Source of the DNA: Streptomyces sp. ML-6
Lineage (GTDB): Bacteria > Actinomycetota > Actinomycetes > Streptomycetales > Streptomycetaceae
DNA: 64,000 nt
Assembly: GCF_030116705.1 (NCBI RefSeq)
Contig: NZ_JAOTIK010000001.1
Coordinates: forward strand, 5,980,501 to 6,044,500
Direction of reading: 5' to 3'
Positions 47,567 to 57,464 of the stretch are shown here, piece after piece; the first letter of the stretch is position 1; the number at the start of each line of letters is the position of its first letter. Made by a program: the position numbers and the translations under genes. The notes under the pieces are model-generated. The model saw only the letters and a list, made by a program, of their open reading frames with translations, searched no databases and was not told the origin of the DNA.

Positions 47567-48504
47567 CGGGCCACCCCCAGCTTGGGATTGAGGACGGACT
47601 CGATCGCGCGCCCGCAGAGTGTGAAGGCCAGCGCCACCACCGCGATGGCGATGCCGGGCGGTGCCAGGTACCACCAGTGGCCCGCGCTCACCGCACCCGC
47701 CTCGCGGGCGTCCTGGAGCATGCCGCCCCAGGAGGTGGTGGTCGGGTCGCTGAGGCCGAGGAAGGCCAGCGTGGCCTCGGTGAGGATCGCGCTGGAGATC
47801 ACCAGCGTCGTCTGGGCGAGCACCAGCGGCATCACGTTCGGCAGCACGTGCCGGACCATGATGTGCCCGTGGCCGCCGCCCAGCGCGCGGGCCCGCTCGA
47901 TGTACGGGCGGGACTCCACCGCGAGGGTCTGGGCCCGGACCAGCCGGGCCGTGGTCGGCCAGGTCGTGACCCCGATCGCGATGATGACCGTCCACATCGA
48001 ACGGTCCATCACCGTGGCGAGCGCGATCGCGAGGACCAGGGTCGGCATCACCAGGAACCAGTCGGTGACCCGCATCAGGACCGTCGAGTACCAGCCGTGG
48101 AAGTGACCCGCGACGATGCCGACGACCGTGCCGATGGCGACGCACAGGAACGCCGCGAGCAGGCCGACCGTCAGCGAGACCCGGGTGCCCCACACCAGCA
48201 GCGCCAGCACGTTGCGGCCGAACTGGTCGGTGCCGAGCGGGAATGCGCCGCTGGGGGACTCCAGCGCCCCGCCGGGGGCGTTCGTGACGGACTGCGAGTC
48301 CGCACCGACGAGCTGCGGCGCGAACACGGCGATCAGCGCGATCAGGACGAGGGCGGCCAGCCCCCACAGTCCGCCCCGGTGGTTGCGGTACTCCCGCCAG
48401 AAGCGGGCGGCGGATTGGCGCTTGCGGGCCCGTGCCAGGGCACGCGGATCCGGGGCGGCCCCGGCCTCCGCGGGCGTGGGCGTGGGCATGGATTCGGTCG
48501 TCAT
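47563..48504 (-). CDS. Oligopeptide ABC transporter permease (OppC-like)
   Basis: A 313-residue permease with an N-terminal cytoplasmic region, a first helix at about residues 46-68 (LWGLAALVLIALIAVFAPQL), and five further helices. The family block LGTDQFGRNVLALLVWGTRVS and the EAA loop ERARALGGGHGHIMVRHVLP are clear. The start overlaps the OppB-like stop by four bases. Confidence 0.93.
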   Translation of the reverse strand: MTTESMPTPTPAEAGAAPDPRALARARKRQSAARFWREYRNHRGGLWGLAALVLIALIAVFAPQLVGADSQSVTNAPGGALESPSGAFPLGTDQFGRNVLALLVWGTRVSLTVGLLAAFLCVAIGTVVGIVAGHFHGWYSTVLMRVTDWFLVMPTLVLAIALATVMDRSMWTVIIAIGVTTWPTTARLVRAQTLAVESRPYIERARALGGGHGHIMVRHVLPNVMPLVLAQTTLVISSAILTEATLAFLGLSDPTTTSWGGMLQDAREAGAVSAGHWWYLAPPGIAIAVVALAFTLCGRAIESVLNPKLGVAR

Positions 48505-49586
48505 CGGCCCACCCGGGGATCGAGCAGCGGATAGAGCACGTCGGCAAGGGTGTTCGCCAGGATCACCGCGGTGGCGAAGACGAAGAACAACCCCTGCACG
48601 AGCGGGAGGTCGGGCACGCTGAGCGCCTCGTAGAACAGCCCGCCCAGGCCCGGCCAGGAGAACACCGTCTCGACCAGGATCTGCCCGGCGACCACGTGCC
48701 CGAGGTTCACGAACATCAGGGTGAAGGTCGGCAGCATCGCGTTGGGCACGGCGTGCTTGCGGCGCACGACGTCGTCCCGCAGCCCCTTCGCGCGGGCCGT
48801 CGTCAGATAGTCGCTGCCCATCTCGTCGAGCAGCGAGGAACGCATCACCAGGAGCGTCTGCGCGTACCCGACGGACACCAGTGTGATCACCGGCAGGACC
48901 AGGTGGTGCGCCACGTCGAGGACGTGGGCGAAGCCGGTCTCACCGGTGCCGGAGTCCAGCCCGCCGGTCGGGAACAGGCCGGGGAACGGACCGATGCCCA
49001 CCGCGAAGACGATGATCAGGAGCAGGCCCAGCCAGAACGCCGGCACCGAGTAGAGCGTGAGGGCGAACGCGGTGTTGAAGCGGTCGCTGAGAGAGCCGTT
49101 GCGCCAGGCGGTACGGGTGCCGAGCCAGATGCCGAGCGCGGTGTACAGGACGTACGACGTGCCGGTGAGGAACAGGGTCGCCGGCAGCGCCTCGGTGATC
49201 TTGTCGATGACCGGTGCGTGGAACTGGAACGACAGCCCGAAGTCACCGGTGAGCGCGTCGCCCACATAGGACGTGAACTGCTGCCACATCGGCTGGTCGA
49301 GCCCGAACTGGCGACGCAGCGACTGGAGTTGCTCGGCGGACACGGGCCGGCCGCCGGTCATCTGCTTGACCGGGTCGCTGGGGATGAGCCGGAAGAGGAA
49401 GAAACTGGTGACCAGGACCGCGAACAGGGAGACCGCGGCACCCGCGATCTTGGCCGCGACGTACTGGAGATATGCCTTGGTGTTGCGCGCCCGTGGACCG
49501 CGGTCGGCCGACGGACCGGCCGGGGCTGGCCCGTCGGTGTCCGCGTCCGCGTTCTGCACGAGCGCCGGAGTGCTGTCAGCTGTCAT
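48501..49586 (-). CDS. Oligopeptide ABC transporter permease (OppB-like)
   Basis: A 361-residue permease. The first helix lies at about residues 45-67 (GAAVSLFAVLVTSFFLFRLI), followed by the extracytoplasmic FGLDQPMWQQFTSYV block and the EAA loop TARAKGLRDDVVRRKHAVPN. About 40 extra disordered residues precede the first helix. It starts 92 bp after the binding-protein gene, across a strong hairpin. Confidence 0.93.
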   Translation of the reverse strand: MTADSTPALVQNADADTDGPAPAGPSADRGPRARNTKAYLQYVAAKIAGAAVSLFAVLVTSFFLFRLIPSDPVKQMTGGRPVSAEQLQSLRRQFGLDQPMWQQFTSYVGDALTGDFGLSFQFHAPVIDKITEALPATLFLTGTSYVLYTALGIWLGTRTAWRNGSLSDRFNTAFALTLYSVPAFWLGLLLIIVFAVGIGPFPGLFPTGGLDSGTGETGFAHVLDVAHHLVLPVITLVSVGYAQTLLVMRSSLLDEMGSDYLTTARAKGLRDDVVRRKHAVPNAMLPTFTLMFVNLGHVVAGQILVETVFSWPGLGGLFYEALSVPDLPLVQGLFFVFATAVILANTLADVLYPLLDPRVGR

Positions 49587-49614
49587 GGGGAACTCTCGTT
49601 GACTCGTGCCGCAA

Positions 49615-49665
49615 TGAGGAGGGGCCGACCGGTGGAGCGAGTGTTCCCCGGCCGGCCCCTCCTCA
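49615..49665 (-). terminator. Intra-operon hairpin after the binding-protein gene
   Basis: TGAGGAGGGGCCGACCGG (49615-49632) pairs with CCGGCCGGCCCCTCCTCA (49648-49665): 18 bp, one mismatch, 15-nt loop. It is in the gap between the binding-protein gene and the OppB-like gene, where such hairpins often protect the upstream mRNA and let only part of transcription continue. Confidence 0.7.
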
Positions 49666-49678
49666 CCCGTTCGGGTGA

Positions 49679-51550
49679 TTACTCGCGGTCGTCCGCCGTG
49701 TTGCGGCGGCGCATCGCGACGAACAGCCCGCCACCGGCGAGCACCACGACCACCGCGATGAGGCCGATGACGACGCCGCTGGAGCCCGAACCGCCGGAAC
49801 CGTCCGAGCCCTCGCCGTCCGCCGGAACGGCCGACCACCAGCTCCAGTAACCGTCCTGGCCGTAGATGTTGCCCGCCGACTTCGGCATCGTGGTGATCGA
49901 CTTGATCTGGTCGGTGCGGTATGCCTCGACCGCGTTCGGGTACGCGATGACGTTCATGTACCCGGAGTCGTACAGCCACGACTGCATCTGGTTGACGAGG
50001 TCCGCGCGCTTGGCCGGGTCGTACTCGGCGAGCTGCTTCTTGTACAGCTCGTCGTACTTCTTGTCGCAGATGAAGTTGTCCGTGGAGGCGCTGTCCTTGG
50101 CCTTGGAGGGCAGCGCGGCGCAGGTGTGGATGCCGAGGACGAAGTCCGGGTCGGGGTTGACGGACCAGCCGTCGAAGGCGAGGTCGTACTCGCCCGCGTA
50201 CCAGGGCACGGAGACGTTGTCGAGGCAGTCGACCTTCAGACCGATACCGAGCTTGCCCCACCACTCCTTGAGGTACTTGCCGATCGCCTTGTCGTTCGGG
50301 TCCGTGGCGTGGCAGAGGATGCGCAGGTCGAGCGGCTTGCCGTCCTTGCCGACCCGCTGGTCGCCCTTGAGCGGGTAGCCCGCCTCGTCGAGCAGCTTCG
50401 CCGCCCTGGCCGGGTCGTACGCGAGGCTCTGCTCGGCGGTCGGCTTCCACTGGTACGCCGTGAAGCGCGGCGGGATGTAGCCCTGGCCCTCGACGGCGTG
50501 GCCCTGGAAGACCTTGTCGATGATGGTCTTGCGGTCCACGGACAGGAAGAGGGCCTGGCGCACCTTCTGGTCGAGAAGGGCCTTGTGGCCGTTGCCGAAC
50601 TTCTTGCCGTCCCTGGTCTGCGCGCCCGGGTTGGTGGCCAGCGCGAAGAAGCGGCGGCCAGGCCCCTCGTTGACCTTGATGTTCTTGTCGCCCTTGAGGG
50701 AGTTGGCCTGGGCGGGCGTCAGCGCGGGGGAGCCGGCGACGAAGGAGACCTCGCCCTTGCGCAGCGCGGCGACCGCGGTGTCCTGGTCCTTGTACGTCTT
50801 GAAGACCAGCTCGTCGAACTTCGGACTGCCGCGCCAGAAGTCCTTGTTGGCCTTGAGCTTCACATACTGGTCGACCTTGTAGTCGGTCACGATGAACGGC
50901 CCGTTCCCGACGATCGGGAAGGTCTGGTCGTTGTTGAACTTGGAGAAGTCACCCACCTTCTCCCAGACGTGCTTCGGGACGATCGGCACGTCGAGCGCGG
51001 CCATGGTGGCCTGCGGCTCCTTGAGCTCGATGACCAGCTGCGTCGGGCTGGGCGCCGTCACCTTCTTGAAGTTCGCGACGAAGCTGCCGTTGGCCTGCGC
51101 GGCGGCCTCGTCGGTCATCATCTTGTTGAACGTCCAGGCCGCGTCCTCGGCGGTGGCCTGCTGCCCGTCCGACCACTTGGAGTCGGAGCGGATGGTGTAC
51201 GTCCAGGTCAACTTGTCCGCGGACGGCTCCCACTTGGTGGCGAGACCGGGGATCGCGTGGTTGTCCTCGGGGTCGTAGTTGGTGAGGAAGTCGTACATGA
51301 GCCGGCTGATGCTGGTGCTCATGAGCCGCTGAGCGAGGAACGGGCTCAGCGAGTCGACGCTCTGCGCGACGGCGACGGTCAGGGTCGACTTGCCGCTGTC
51401 GGCGGCCTGCGCCTGCTGGGGCGCGGCGCCGAGGGGCACACCGGGTACGACGGAAGCGGCGGTCAGGGCCAGGGCGGCGGCACCGGAGGCCAGGAGGACG
51501 CGCAGGCGTGCGCGTGGCTGGACAGTGAGCGGTGGAACTCTTTCGACCAT
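49679..51550 (-). CDS. Oligopeptide ABC transporter substrate-binding protein with C-terminal membrane anchor
   Basis: A 623-residue SBP_bac_5 (DppA/OppA) protein. It has a Sec signal (about residues 1-49, ending AQAADSG) without a lipobox cysteine, the family start LTVAVAQSVDSLSPF and TKWEPSADKLTWTYTIRSDS. After a Gly/Ser linker, residues ~592-614 form a hydrophobic helix (VVIGLIAVVVVLAGGGLFVA) ending in MRRR, so the protein appears to be anchored by its C-terminus instead of by lipid. It is the first gene of the operon. Start ATG at 51550. Confidence 0.92.
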   Translation of the reverse strand: MVERVPPLTVQPRARLRVLLASGAAALALTAASVVPGVPLGAAPQQAQAADSGKSTLTVAVAQSVDSLSPFLAQRLMSTSISRLMYDFLTNYDPEDNHAIPGLATKWEPSADKLTWTYTIRSDSKWSDGQQATAEDAAWTFNKMMTDEAAAQANGSFVANFKKVTAPSPTQLVIELKEPQATMAALDVPIVPKHVWEKVGDFSKFNNDQTFPIVGNGPFIVTDYKVDQYVKLKANKDFWRGSPKFDELVFKTYKDQDTAVAALRKGEVSFVAGSPALTPAQANSLKGDKNIKVNEGPGRRFFALATNPGAQTRDGKKFGNGHKALLDQKVRQALFLSVDRKTIIDKVFQGHAVEGQGYIPPRFTAYQWKPTAEQSLAYDPARAAKLLDEAGYPLKGDQRVGKDGKPLDLRILCHATDPNDKAIGKYLKEWWGKLGIGLKVDCLDNVSVPWYAGEYDLAFDGWSVNPDPDFVLGIHTCAALPSKAKDSASTDNFICDKKYDELYKKQLAEYDPAKRADLVNQMQSWLYDSGYMNVIAYPNAVEAYRTDQIKSITTMPKSAGNIYGQDGYWSWWSAVPADGEGSDGSGGSGSSGVVIGLIAVVVVLAGGGLFVAMRRRNTADDRE

Positions 51551-51694
51551 GGTCGGGGACCTCGCGTCATGACTCGCACGGAGAAGGCGGGTTGATCTGT
51601 GGTTCGCCAGCTGGTGAAGCGAAGGTTTATCAGCGGGGGTCGAGCCCCGTCAACGGTCATCGAAATGGCGTGTGGTCTGCGGGAATGCCCAAAA

Positions 51695-51724
51695 GGGCCC
51701 GCACCGTGGAGACGGTGCGGGCCC
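51695..51724 (-). terminator. Terminator of the MinD-like gene
   Basis: GGGCCCGCACCGT (51695-51707) and ACGGTGCGGGCCC (51712-51724) form a perfect 13-bp stem with loop GGAG. Read on the minus strand it is followed by TTTT, giving a classical intrinsic terminator 25 bp after the stop of the gene ending at 51749. Confidence 0.85.
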
Positions 51725-51748
51725 TCATTGGTTCAGACCTCTGAAGCC

Positions 51749-54484
51749 TTACTGCTGAGGCGCTGACGGTGGCTGCTGCTGCCATCCGCCGGGCGATGCG
51801 GGGCCGGGCTGCGCGCCCTGGCCGGGCTGCTGCTGATGGGGCATCGGAGGAAGCCCGGCCGGGTTCGCCGGGGGCTGGGCCTGCGGGGGCGGCGACTGCT
51901 GCCAGCCGTTCTGCTGCGCTCCGGGACCGGCGTGCGGCGGGTACGGCTGCGGGGGCTGCTGACCGCCGTACGGCTGCTGCTGGTACGGCTGTTGCGGGGC
52001 GTACTGCTGGCCGGGCATCGGCGGGGCGTACTGCGGGGGCGGCGCGGAGCCGTCCGAGGTCCACAGCCCCTGCTGCTGCTGGGCGCGCGCGAAGTCCTCG
52101 GCGACCAGCGCGGAGAGGTTGAAGTACGCCTCGCGGGTCTTGGGCCGCATCATGTCGAGGTCGACCTCGGCGCCCGCCGCCAGGTGCTCGTCGAACGGCA
52201 CGACGACCACACCGCGGCAACGCGTCTCGAAGTGCTGCACGATGTCGTCGACCTTGATCATCTTGCCGGTCTCGCGGACCCCGGAGATGACCGTGAGGGA
52301 GCGCTGCACCAGCTCCGCGTAGCCGTGCGCCGAGAGCCAGTCCAGGGTGGTGGAGGCACTGGAAGCGCCGTCGACCGACGGGGTCGAGATGATGATCAGC
52401 TGGTCGGCGAGGTCCAGCACCCCGCGCATCGCGCTGTAGAGCAGGCCGGTGCCCGAGTCGGTGAGGATGATCGGGTACTGCTTGCCCAGCACGTCGATGG
52501 CGCGCCGGTAGTCCTCGTCGTTGAACGTCGTGGAGACCGCCGGGTCCACGTCGTTGGCGATGATCTCCAGTCCGGAGGGCGCCTGCGAGGTGAAGCGGCG
52601 GATGTCCATGTACGAGTTGAGGTACGGGATCGCCTGGACCAGGTCGCGGATGGTGGCCCCGGTCTCCCGGCGCACCCGGCGCCCGAGCGTGCCCGCGTCC
52701 GGGTTGGCGTCGATGGCCAGGATCTTGTCCTGCCGCTCGGTGGCCAGGGTCGCGCCGAGGGCGGTGGTCGTCGTGGTCTTGCCGACGCCGCCCTTGAGGC
52801 TGATGACCGCGATCCGGTAGCAGGACAGCACCGGCGTACGGATCAGGTCGAGCTTGCGCTGCCGCTCGGCCTCCTCCTTCTTGCCGCCCAGCTTGAAGCG
52901 GGACACCCCGGACGGGTTGCGGCTGCTCTTCGCCTTCTGCTTGCCCCGGACGAGCCGGTCGGAGGAGAGCTCCACGGCCGCCGTGTACCCGAGCGGGGCG
53001 CCGGGCACGGAACGCTCGCGCTGGTCGTGGGTGACCGGGCTCGGCCAGGCGGCCCCGGTGCGCGGGTCGACGGGCTGGCCCTGGGGCTGCTGGCCCTGGA
53101 GCTGCTGTTCCGGCTGTTGCGGGGTGGGCTGCTGTGGAGGGGCGGCCTGCGCGGGCAGGTGCGGCGCGGCCTGGGCCGGCGGCTGGGGTGCCTGCGCGCT
53201 CTGGGCTGCCTGAGGCGCCTGGGGCGGGAGGGGTGCCTGAGGAGGCTGGGGCACCTGAGGCGGGAGGGGAACGCCCTGCTGCGCGGGCCACTGAGGCGCC
53301 TGGGGCTGCTGAGGTGCCTGGGACTGCTGGGGAGCCTGCGGCGTCGGTGCCTGGGACGCCTGCGGGAACCCGTAGCCACCCTGCGGCGGTGTCTGCGGGA
53401 ACCCGTAACCACCCTGCGGCGTCTGCTGCGCGGCGGGAGGGGTCTGCTGCGGGAACCCGTAGCCACCCTGCGGGGGCTGGGGCGTCCCGGCCCCGGGGAA
53501 CCCGTAACCACCGGCCGCCTGTCCGGCCGGAGCCGGAGCGGGGGCCGGCGTCGGTGCCGGGGCAGGGGGCGAGGCGGGCCACTGCTGGGCGGGCTGCGGC
53601 GCGGCGGGCTGGAAGGCGGGCGGCAGCGGCGGCAGGGCGCCCTGCGGCGGCGGCGCCGGGGCCCAGGGCTGCGGCGCGGCGGGCGGCGGCGGGGTGTCCT
53701 GCGGTGCGGCGGCGGGCACCGCGTCCGAGGGGGCGGAACCCGCCGCTCCGTCGGAGCTCTCCTGCGTACCCCGGGCCGGGACGCCCGGAGCACCGGCGGA
53801 CGCCGGGGCATCGGCCGCGGGACCGGTCGGGGCGGCGCCCTCGGGCGCGCTCGGGGCGGAAACGGGGGCGGGGGCCTCGTCCGTACCCGTACGGTCGCCA
53901 CCGGCGCCGGCCTCCGCGGACCCCGCGCCCGTGAATCCGGCCCCGGCACCGTGAGCGTGTCCCGGACCGTCCGTCTCCCCGGCCCGGTCCGCATTCGCGA
54001 TGCCTGCCCCGAAGTTCCCCTCGATCTCCGCGATCTGCTGCTTCAGCGCAGCCGCCGAGAACCCCGCGGAGCCGTCCTCCACATCGCCGTTCCCGACCCC
54101 GAACGGGGCCGACGTACTGGCGGGCGCCACCGCCTCCGGGGCGGAGGAGGGCGCGGGACCGCTGCCAGCGGCCGGGTTGTCCGCGACCGGGTCGTCCGCC
54201 GGGGCCCGGACCGGAGCCGGGGCGGGCGGCGCCGGAGACCAGTCGGAGTCGGCCCCGTTCCCGGCCGGCGGCGCGGGCACGGACAGCGGTGCGCCGGTGG
54301 GCGGCGGCGGGGCCAGGTGCGCTCCGGCACCGCCCGACGAGTCCCCCGGCGAGTTCTGCGTGTACCAGGCGGGCGGGGTGTAGTCGATGGTGAACTCACC
54401 CGTCATCTCGACGGGCTCCGCGTCGGACGACTCGTCGACGGGCTTGTTCCAGCCCCCGCGCATCTCGTCCCGATCGCCGTTCAC
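51749..54484 (-). CDS. EspI-like type VII secretion-associated MinD-family ATPase with Pro/Gln-rich N-terminus
   Basis: A 911-residue protein. Residues ~1-540 are disordered, rich in Pro, Ala and Gln, with four GGYGFP repeats (about 325-375); residues ~590-850 form a MinD/ParA-type ATPase with the deviant Walker [26 protein letters not shown] and [14 protein letters not shown] Gln/Pro-rich tail follows. The same layout is seen in mycobacterial EspI. The GTG at 54484 is chosen because AGGAGG lies nine bases upstream. Placed beside eccE/eccB, it probably regulates ESX secretion. Confidence 0.87.
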   Translation of the reverse strand: MNGDRDEMRGGWNKPVDESSDAEPVEMTGEFTIDYTPPAWYTQNSPGDSSGGAGAHLAPPPPTGAPLSVPAPPAGNGADSDWSPAPPAPAPVRAPADDPVADNPAAGSGPAPSSAPEAVAPASTSAPFGVGNGDVEDGSAGFSAAALKQQIAEIEGNFGAGIANADRAGETDGPGHAHGAGAGFTGAGSAEAGAGGDRTGTDEAPAPVSAPSAPEGAAPTGPAADAPASAGAPGVPARGTQESSDGAAGSAPSDAVPAAAPQDTPPPPAAPQPWAPAPPPQGALPPLPPAFQPAAPQPAQQWPASPPAPAPTPAPAPAPAGQAAGGYGFPGAGTPQPPQGGYGFPQQTPPAAQQTPQGGYGFPQTPPQGGYGFPQASQAPTPQAPQQSQAPQQPQAPQWPAQQGVPLPPQVPQPPQAPLPPQAPQAAQSAQAPQPPAQAAPHLPAQAAPPQQPTPQQPEQQLQGQQPQGQPVDPRTGAAWPSPVTHDQRERSVPGAPLGYTAAVELSSDRLVRGKQKAKSSRNPSGVSRFKLGGKKEEAERQRKLDLIRTPVLSCYRIAVISLKGGVGKTTTTTALGATLATERQDKILAIDANPDAGTLGRRVRRETGATIRDLVQAIPYLNSYMDIRRFTSQAPSGLEIIANDVDPAVSTTFNDEDYRRAIDVLGKQYPIILTDSGTGLLYSAMRGVLDLADQLIIISTPSVDGASSASTTLDWLSAHGYAELVQRSLTVISGVRETGKMIKVDDIVQHFETRCRGVVVVPFDEHLAAGAEVDLDMMRPKTREAYFNLSALVAEDFARAQQQQGLWTSDGSAPPPQYAPPMPGQQYAPQQPYQQQPYGGQQPPQPYPPHAGPGAQQNGWQQSPPPQAQPPANPAGLPPMPHQQQPGQGAQPGPASPGGWQQQPPSAPQQ

Positions 54485-54908
54485 TTTGCCTCCTGGTGTG
54501 GTCGAGCACCCTTGTGCGGTCGTGGGTGGGGGGCGACCGTTTCCGTCTGTCCGACCGCCCGGCTCTCCCCCTGGGACACGCATCGCCTGCCCGCAGGTTC
54601 TTCTGCCGCGCCCGGACCCACCCTAATCGTCATGGGGCCCCCTGCGGCAGGCCGTACCGCCGGGCAGAAACTGTCCAGTAGGTCACGGGCCCGCCCGCAA
54701 GCCCCCAGGGTGCGACGGAGCCCATGGAGCGAAGCGGTCAATGTGTTGCATACCGGGGTGGAGTGCATCTGAACGCGATGTGCCGGGCAGGACATGGCCG
54801 GTCGACGCGTATCGCGTCAAGCCGTATCCGTACATTCCGCATGTTCCGCACATGAGGAAAGGGGCGGCCGACATGTGCCGACGGCCACCCCTTCCACCAG
54901 GTCATCGC
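54485..54908. other. Intergenic gap with a hairpin at 54859-54893
   Basis: This 424-bp gap between two minus-strand genes holds no supportable gene. AAGGGGCGGCC (54859-54869) pairs with GGCCACCCCTT (54883-54893) over 11 bp with one mismatch, a likely terminator for the DUF397 gene. The region 54500-54800, with lower GC near 54740, presumably carries the promoter of the MinD-like gene; I find no confident -35/-10 pair. Confidence 0.5.
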
Positions 54909-55142
54909 CTACGCGAGGTCGAACTCACCGTCCCGGGCGCCCAGTACGAAGGCGCGCCACTCGGCCTCGGTGTACCGCAACACGGTCTCCGGGTCCAGCG
55001 ACGAGCGCATGGCGACCGCACCACCGGGCAGATGCGCGATCTCGACCCGCTCCTCGACGTCCTCGGTCCCCGGCGCGCTCAGCCACGTCACGTCCGAGAT
55101 GTCGAGAGCGTAGAGCTCTTCCTTTTCCTGCTGGGTGCCCAT
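54909..55142 (-). CDS. DUF397 family small protein
   Basis: A 77-residue protein. The DUF397 signature is in the C-terminal half: PGGAVAMRSSLDPETVLRYT followed by EAEWRAFVLGARDGEFDL. DUF397 genes in Streptomyces often accompany XRE-family regulators, but none is next to this one. The ATG at 55142 is preceded by AAGGGA. It lies between ESX genes on the same strand; a role there is only positional. Confidence 0.87.
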   Translation of the reverse strand: MGTQQEKEELYALDISDVTWLSAPGTEDVEERVEIAHLPGGAVAMRSSLDPETVLRYTEAEWRAFVLGARDGEFDLA

Positions 55143-55228
55143 GTCGGCGTCCCTTTCGATCGAGCCGTGTCATTCCCCGCACATCTTCCCCGGAAGCGGT
55201 GGCTCCGGGGCCACGAACGGCACAGTAA

Positions 55229-55939
55229 TCAGTCCATCCGGCGAGCGGCGCCCAGCAGACCGCTCTCGACCTCCGTCGCGCCCGTCACCACCCAGTGGTG
55301 CTCCCGGCCCGCCACCCAGAGCGTGACGCCGTCCGCCAGGGTGGGCAGGGCCTCGCTCTCGATCCGGGCGAGCCCCAGGATCCCGCCGATCCGCTCCGCC
55401 TCGTCGGGCGAGACCCGCTGGACGCCCACGAGCGCCGACGTCCGCATCAACCGCGGTGCCACCGGGCTCAGATAGGGCAGCAGCGTCAGCACCGACTGCC
55501 ACGGCGAGGACACCACCCGGCCCCGGGGCGGACGCATGCCGCAGTCCCGCACCACCACCACCGGACTGCCCACGGCCGCCCCGGTCGGCGGAACCCGCCC
55601 CACGTCATGCAGGGACACGCACTCCAGACCGGCCCCCGCGGCCTGCGCCAGCGAGGTCCACACCCCCGGGCGCCCGGTCTCCACCGCCACCCGCGCCCCC
55701 GTGGCCGCCGCCCGCAGCGCCAGCACCTGCGCGGTCCACAACCCCCCGATCAACAGGACGTCGTACGGCACCGGACGATGGAAGCCGATCATCCGCGTGT
55801 GCCCCTCGGCATCGGTACCGAGGATCACACCGTCGTCCCCGACCGGCAACGACAACGCGCCCAGGTCCGCCGCGGCCAGGGTGTGCCCCGCGTGCCGGGG
55901 ACCGCGCAGCCCGCGCCCCGCTCCGGTCCGGATCGTCAT
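55229..55939 (-). CDS. Hypothetical protein coupled to eccE
   Basis: A 236-residue protein I do not recognise. It has no signal peptide; a weakly hydrophobic stretch PYDVLLIGGLWTAQVLALRA (about residues 58-77) is the only membrane-like part. Its start overlaps the eccE stop by four bases, so it is made together with EccE. It could be a detached cytoplasmic domain or accessory factor of the ESX machine. Confidence 0.75.
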   Translation of the reverse strand: MTIRTGAGRGLRGPRHAGHTLAAADLGALSLPVGDDGVILGTDAEGHTRMIGFHRPVPYDVLLIGGLWTAQVLALRAAATGARVAVETGRPGVWTSLAQAAGAGLECVSLHDVGRVPPTGAAVGSPVVVVRDCGMRPPRGRVVSSPWQSVLTLLPYLSPVAPRLMRTSALVGVQRVSPDEAERIGGILGLARIESEALPTLADGVTLWVAGREHHWVVTGATEVESGLLGAARRMD

Positions 55940-57276
55940 CGTGCGCCTCCCAGCGGGAGCGTCGCCAGCACACCGGGCAGCTGCTCCCGGTCCAGCCGCA
56001 CCAGACCGACCTTCGCGTGCCGGGCGGTCTGCTCCAACACCCTTCGTACCCCGACCAGTTCGGTGTCGGAACCACCGGTGACCCGTACGTGACCGGACAC
56101 CGACACATCACCCCGGCGCGCACCGGGCCGCACCGTCAGGCTGAAGGCCGTCGCGTGCGCGGGCACCTGGGTCAGCAACGAGACGAGGCGCGGCAGCGGA
56201 GTCGCCCCCCGGCCCAACTCCGGCCAACGGTCCACCGCGTAGGCGGTGTGCCAACGGTCGTCGCACCGCCACACCCGCGACGTCTCCGCCGTCCGCCGCT
56301 GTGGCGCGGCCCCCTGCTGCCCGGCGCGGGCCGACAGGACGGGATTGGCGCACAAGGACGTGGCCAGGGCCGAGTGTAACTCCTCCTGGTCCAGCACCAC
56401 GGCCCGGAACCCGGCACCGGTGATCCGGCTCGCCACATGGTCCGCGACCCGGACCAGGCAGCGCTGCGCACCGCCGATCCCGCCCCCGCGCGCCTCGACC
56501 GCCTCCCGGCACAGTTCCGGGTCCAGCTTCACCGCCACCCACGTCATCCGCAACGCGGGCGCCCCGGTCCGCTCCTGGAGGGGAACGTAGGAGAGCCGGG
56601 CCGCCGACCGTTCCGGCAGATGCGGCGCCGGAGCGGGGCGCACCTGCTGCACGAGCTGCGCGGACTCCAGCACGATGTCGTCCACCGCGAGGGCGTCGCC
56701 CAGCAGGGCCAGCGGGAAAGCCCGTTCGCCGTGCGCCCTGCGCAGCGACTCGCCACCGGCCTCGACGCGTACGACGGCGGTCAGGAACGTGCCGTCCCCG
56801 ACCATGCCCACCGTGCGGCGGTTCCGGTCGACATGGGGGTACGGGGCGAGGCCCGGCACGCCCTCCGCCACCGGGGCCAGCTGCGGATCCGTGTCCGCGG
56901 CGGGCGCCGCGGCCGCCCGTCCGCGCCCGCGGAGCGCGAGCGTCATCGACACCCACTCCGGCACGGCGCGGCCCCGTCGGCGCACCACCGCGACCAGCAC
57001 CAGCAGACAGGCGATCACACCGGCGGGAACCAGCCAGAAACCGCCGAGCACGGCACCCACCGCGGCGAACGCCAGAGCCGCCTCGACGAGCACCAGCCGC
57101 CGCAGTGCGGGGCCGGGACGGCCGGTCCGGGAAGCCGGGCGCGGAGTGGTCGCCGCGGGGGGATCCACCGGCGGGACGGGCACCGGGATGGCCGGTTCGT
57201 TGCTGCGTTGCCATCGGGAAGAGGAAGGTGATCGGTGGGCGGACCGCCCCGTACGCTCGCGCGTCGCCGAAACCAT
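55936..57276 (-). CDS. eccE: Type VII secretion protein EccE
   Basis: A 446-residue EccE-type protein. After a Pro-rich N-terminus, two adjacent hydrophobic helices (about residues 58-98, LVLVEAALAFAAVGAVLGGF and AGVIACLLVLVAVV) precede a large soluble domain with the family pattern WVSMTLALRGR, HVDRNRRTVGMVGDGTF and a C-terminal VRVTGGSDTELVGVRRVLEQ. EccE sits at the rim of the ESX membrane complex. It is divergent from eccB, with about 190 bp between the starts. The family call rests on layout and neighbours. Confidence 0.8.
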   Translation of the reverse strand: MVSATRERTGRSAHRSPSSSRWQRSNEPAIPVPVPPVDPPAATTPRPASRTGRPGPALRRLVLVEAALAFAAVGAVLGGFWLVPAGVIACLLVLVAVVRRRGRAVPEWVSMTLALRGRGRAAAAPAADTDPQLAPVAEGVPGLAPYPHVDRNRRTVGMVGDGTFLTAVVRVEAGGESLRRAHGERAFPLALLGDALAVDDIVLESAQLVQQVRPAPAPHLPERSAARLSYVPLQERTGAPALRMTWVAVKLDPELCREAVEARGGGIGGAQRCLVRVADHVASRITGAGFRAVVLDQEELHSALATSLCANPVLSARAGQQGAAPQRRTAETSRVWRCDDRWHTAYAVDRWPELGRGATPLPRLVSLLTQVPAHATAFSLTVRPGARRGDVSVSGHVRVTGGSDTELVGVRRVLEQTARHAKVGLVRLDREQLPGVLATLPLGGAR

Positions 57277-57464
57277 CGCCGCATTGCCCCCTCGTGTCCC
57301 CGGTTACCGTTTCTCTTCACGGGAGTTGACCGGGCGATCACCCTAACCCGAGCGATGGCGGGCGAACGCCTACGGGCATAGTGGGGAGCCCGGCCGAGGA
57401 CGTTTGCTGACGGAGTGTGTGGCAACCTTGGTCGCCCACCGGGGGAAAAGGGGCAGCGGTACAG

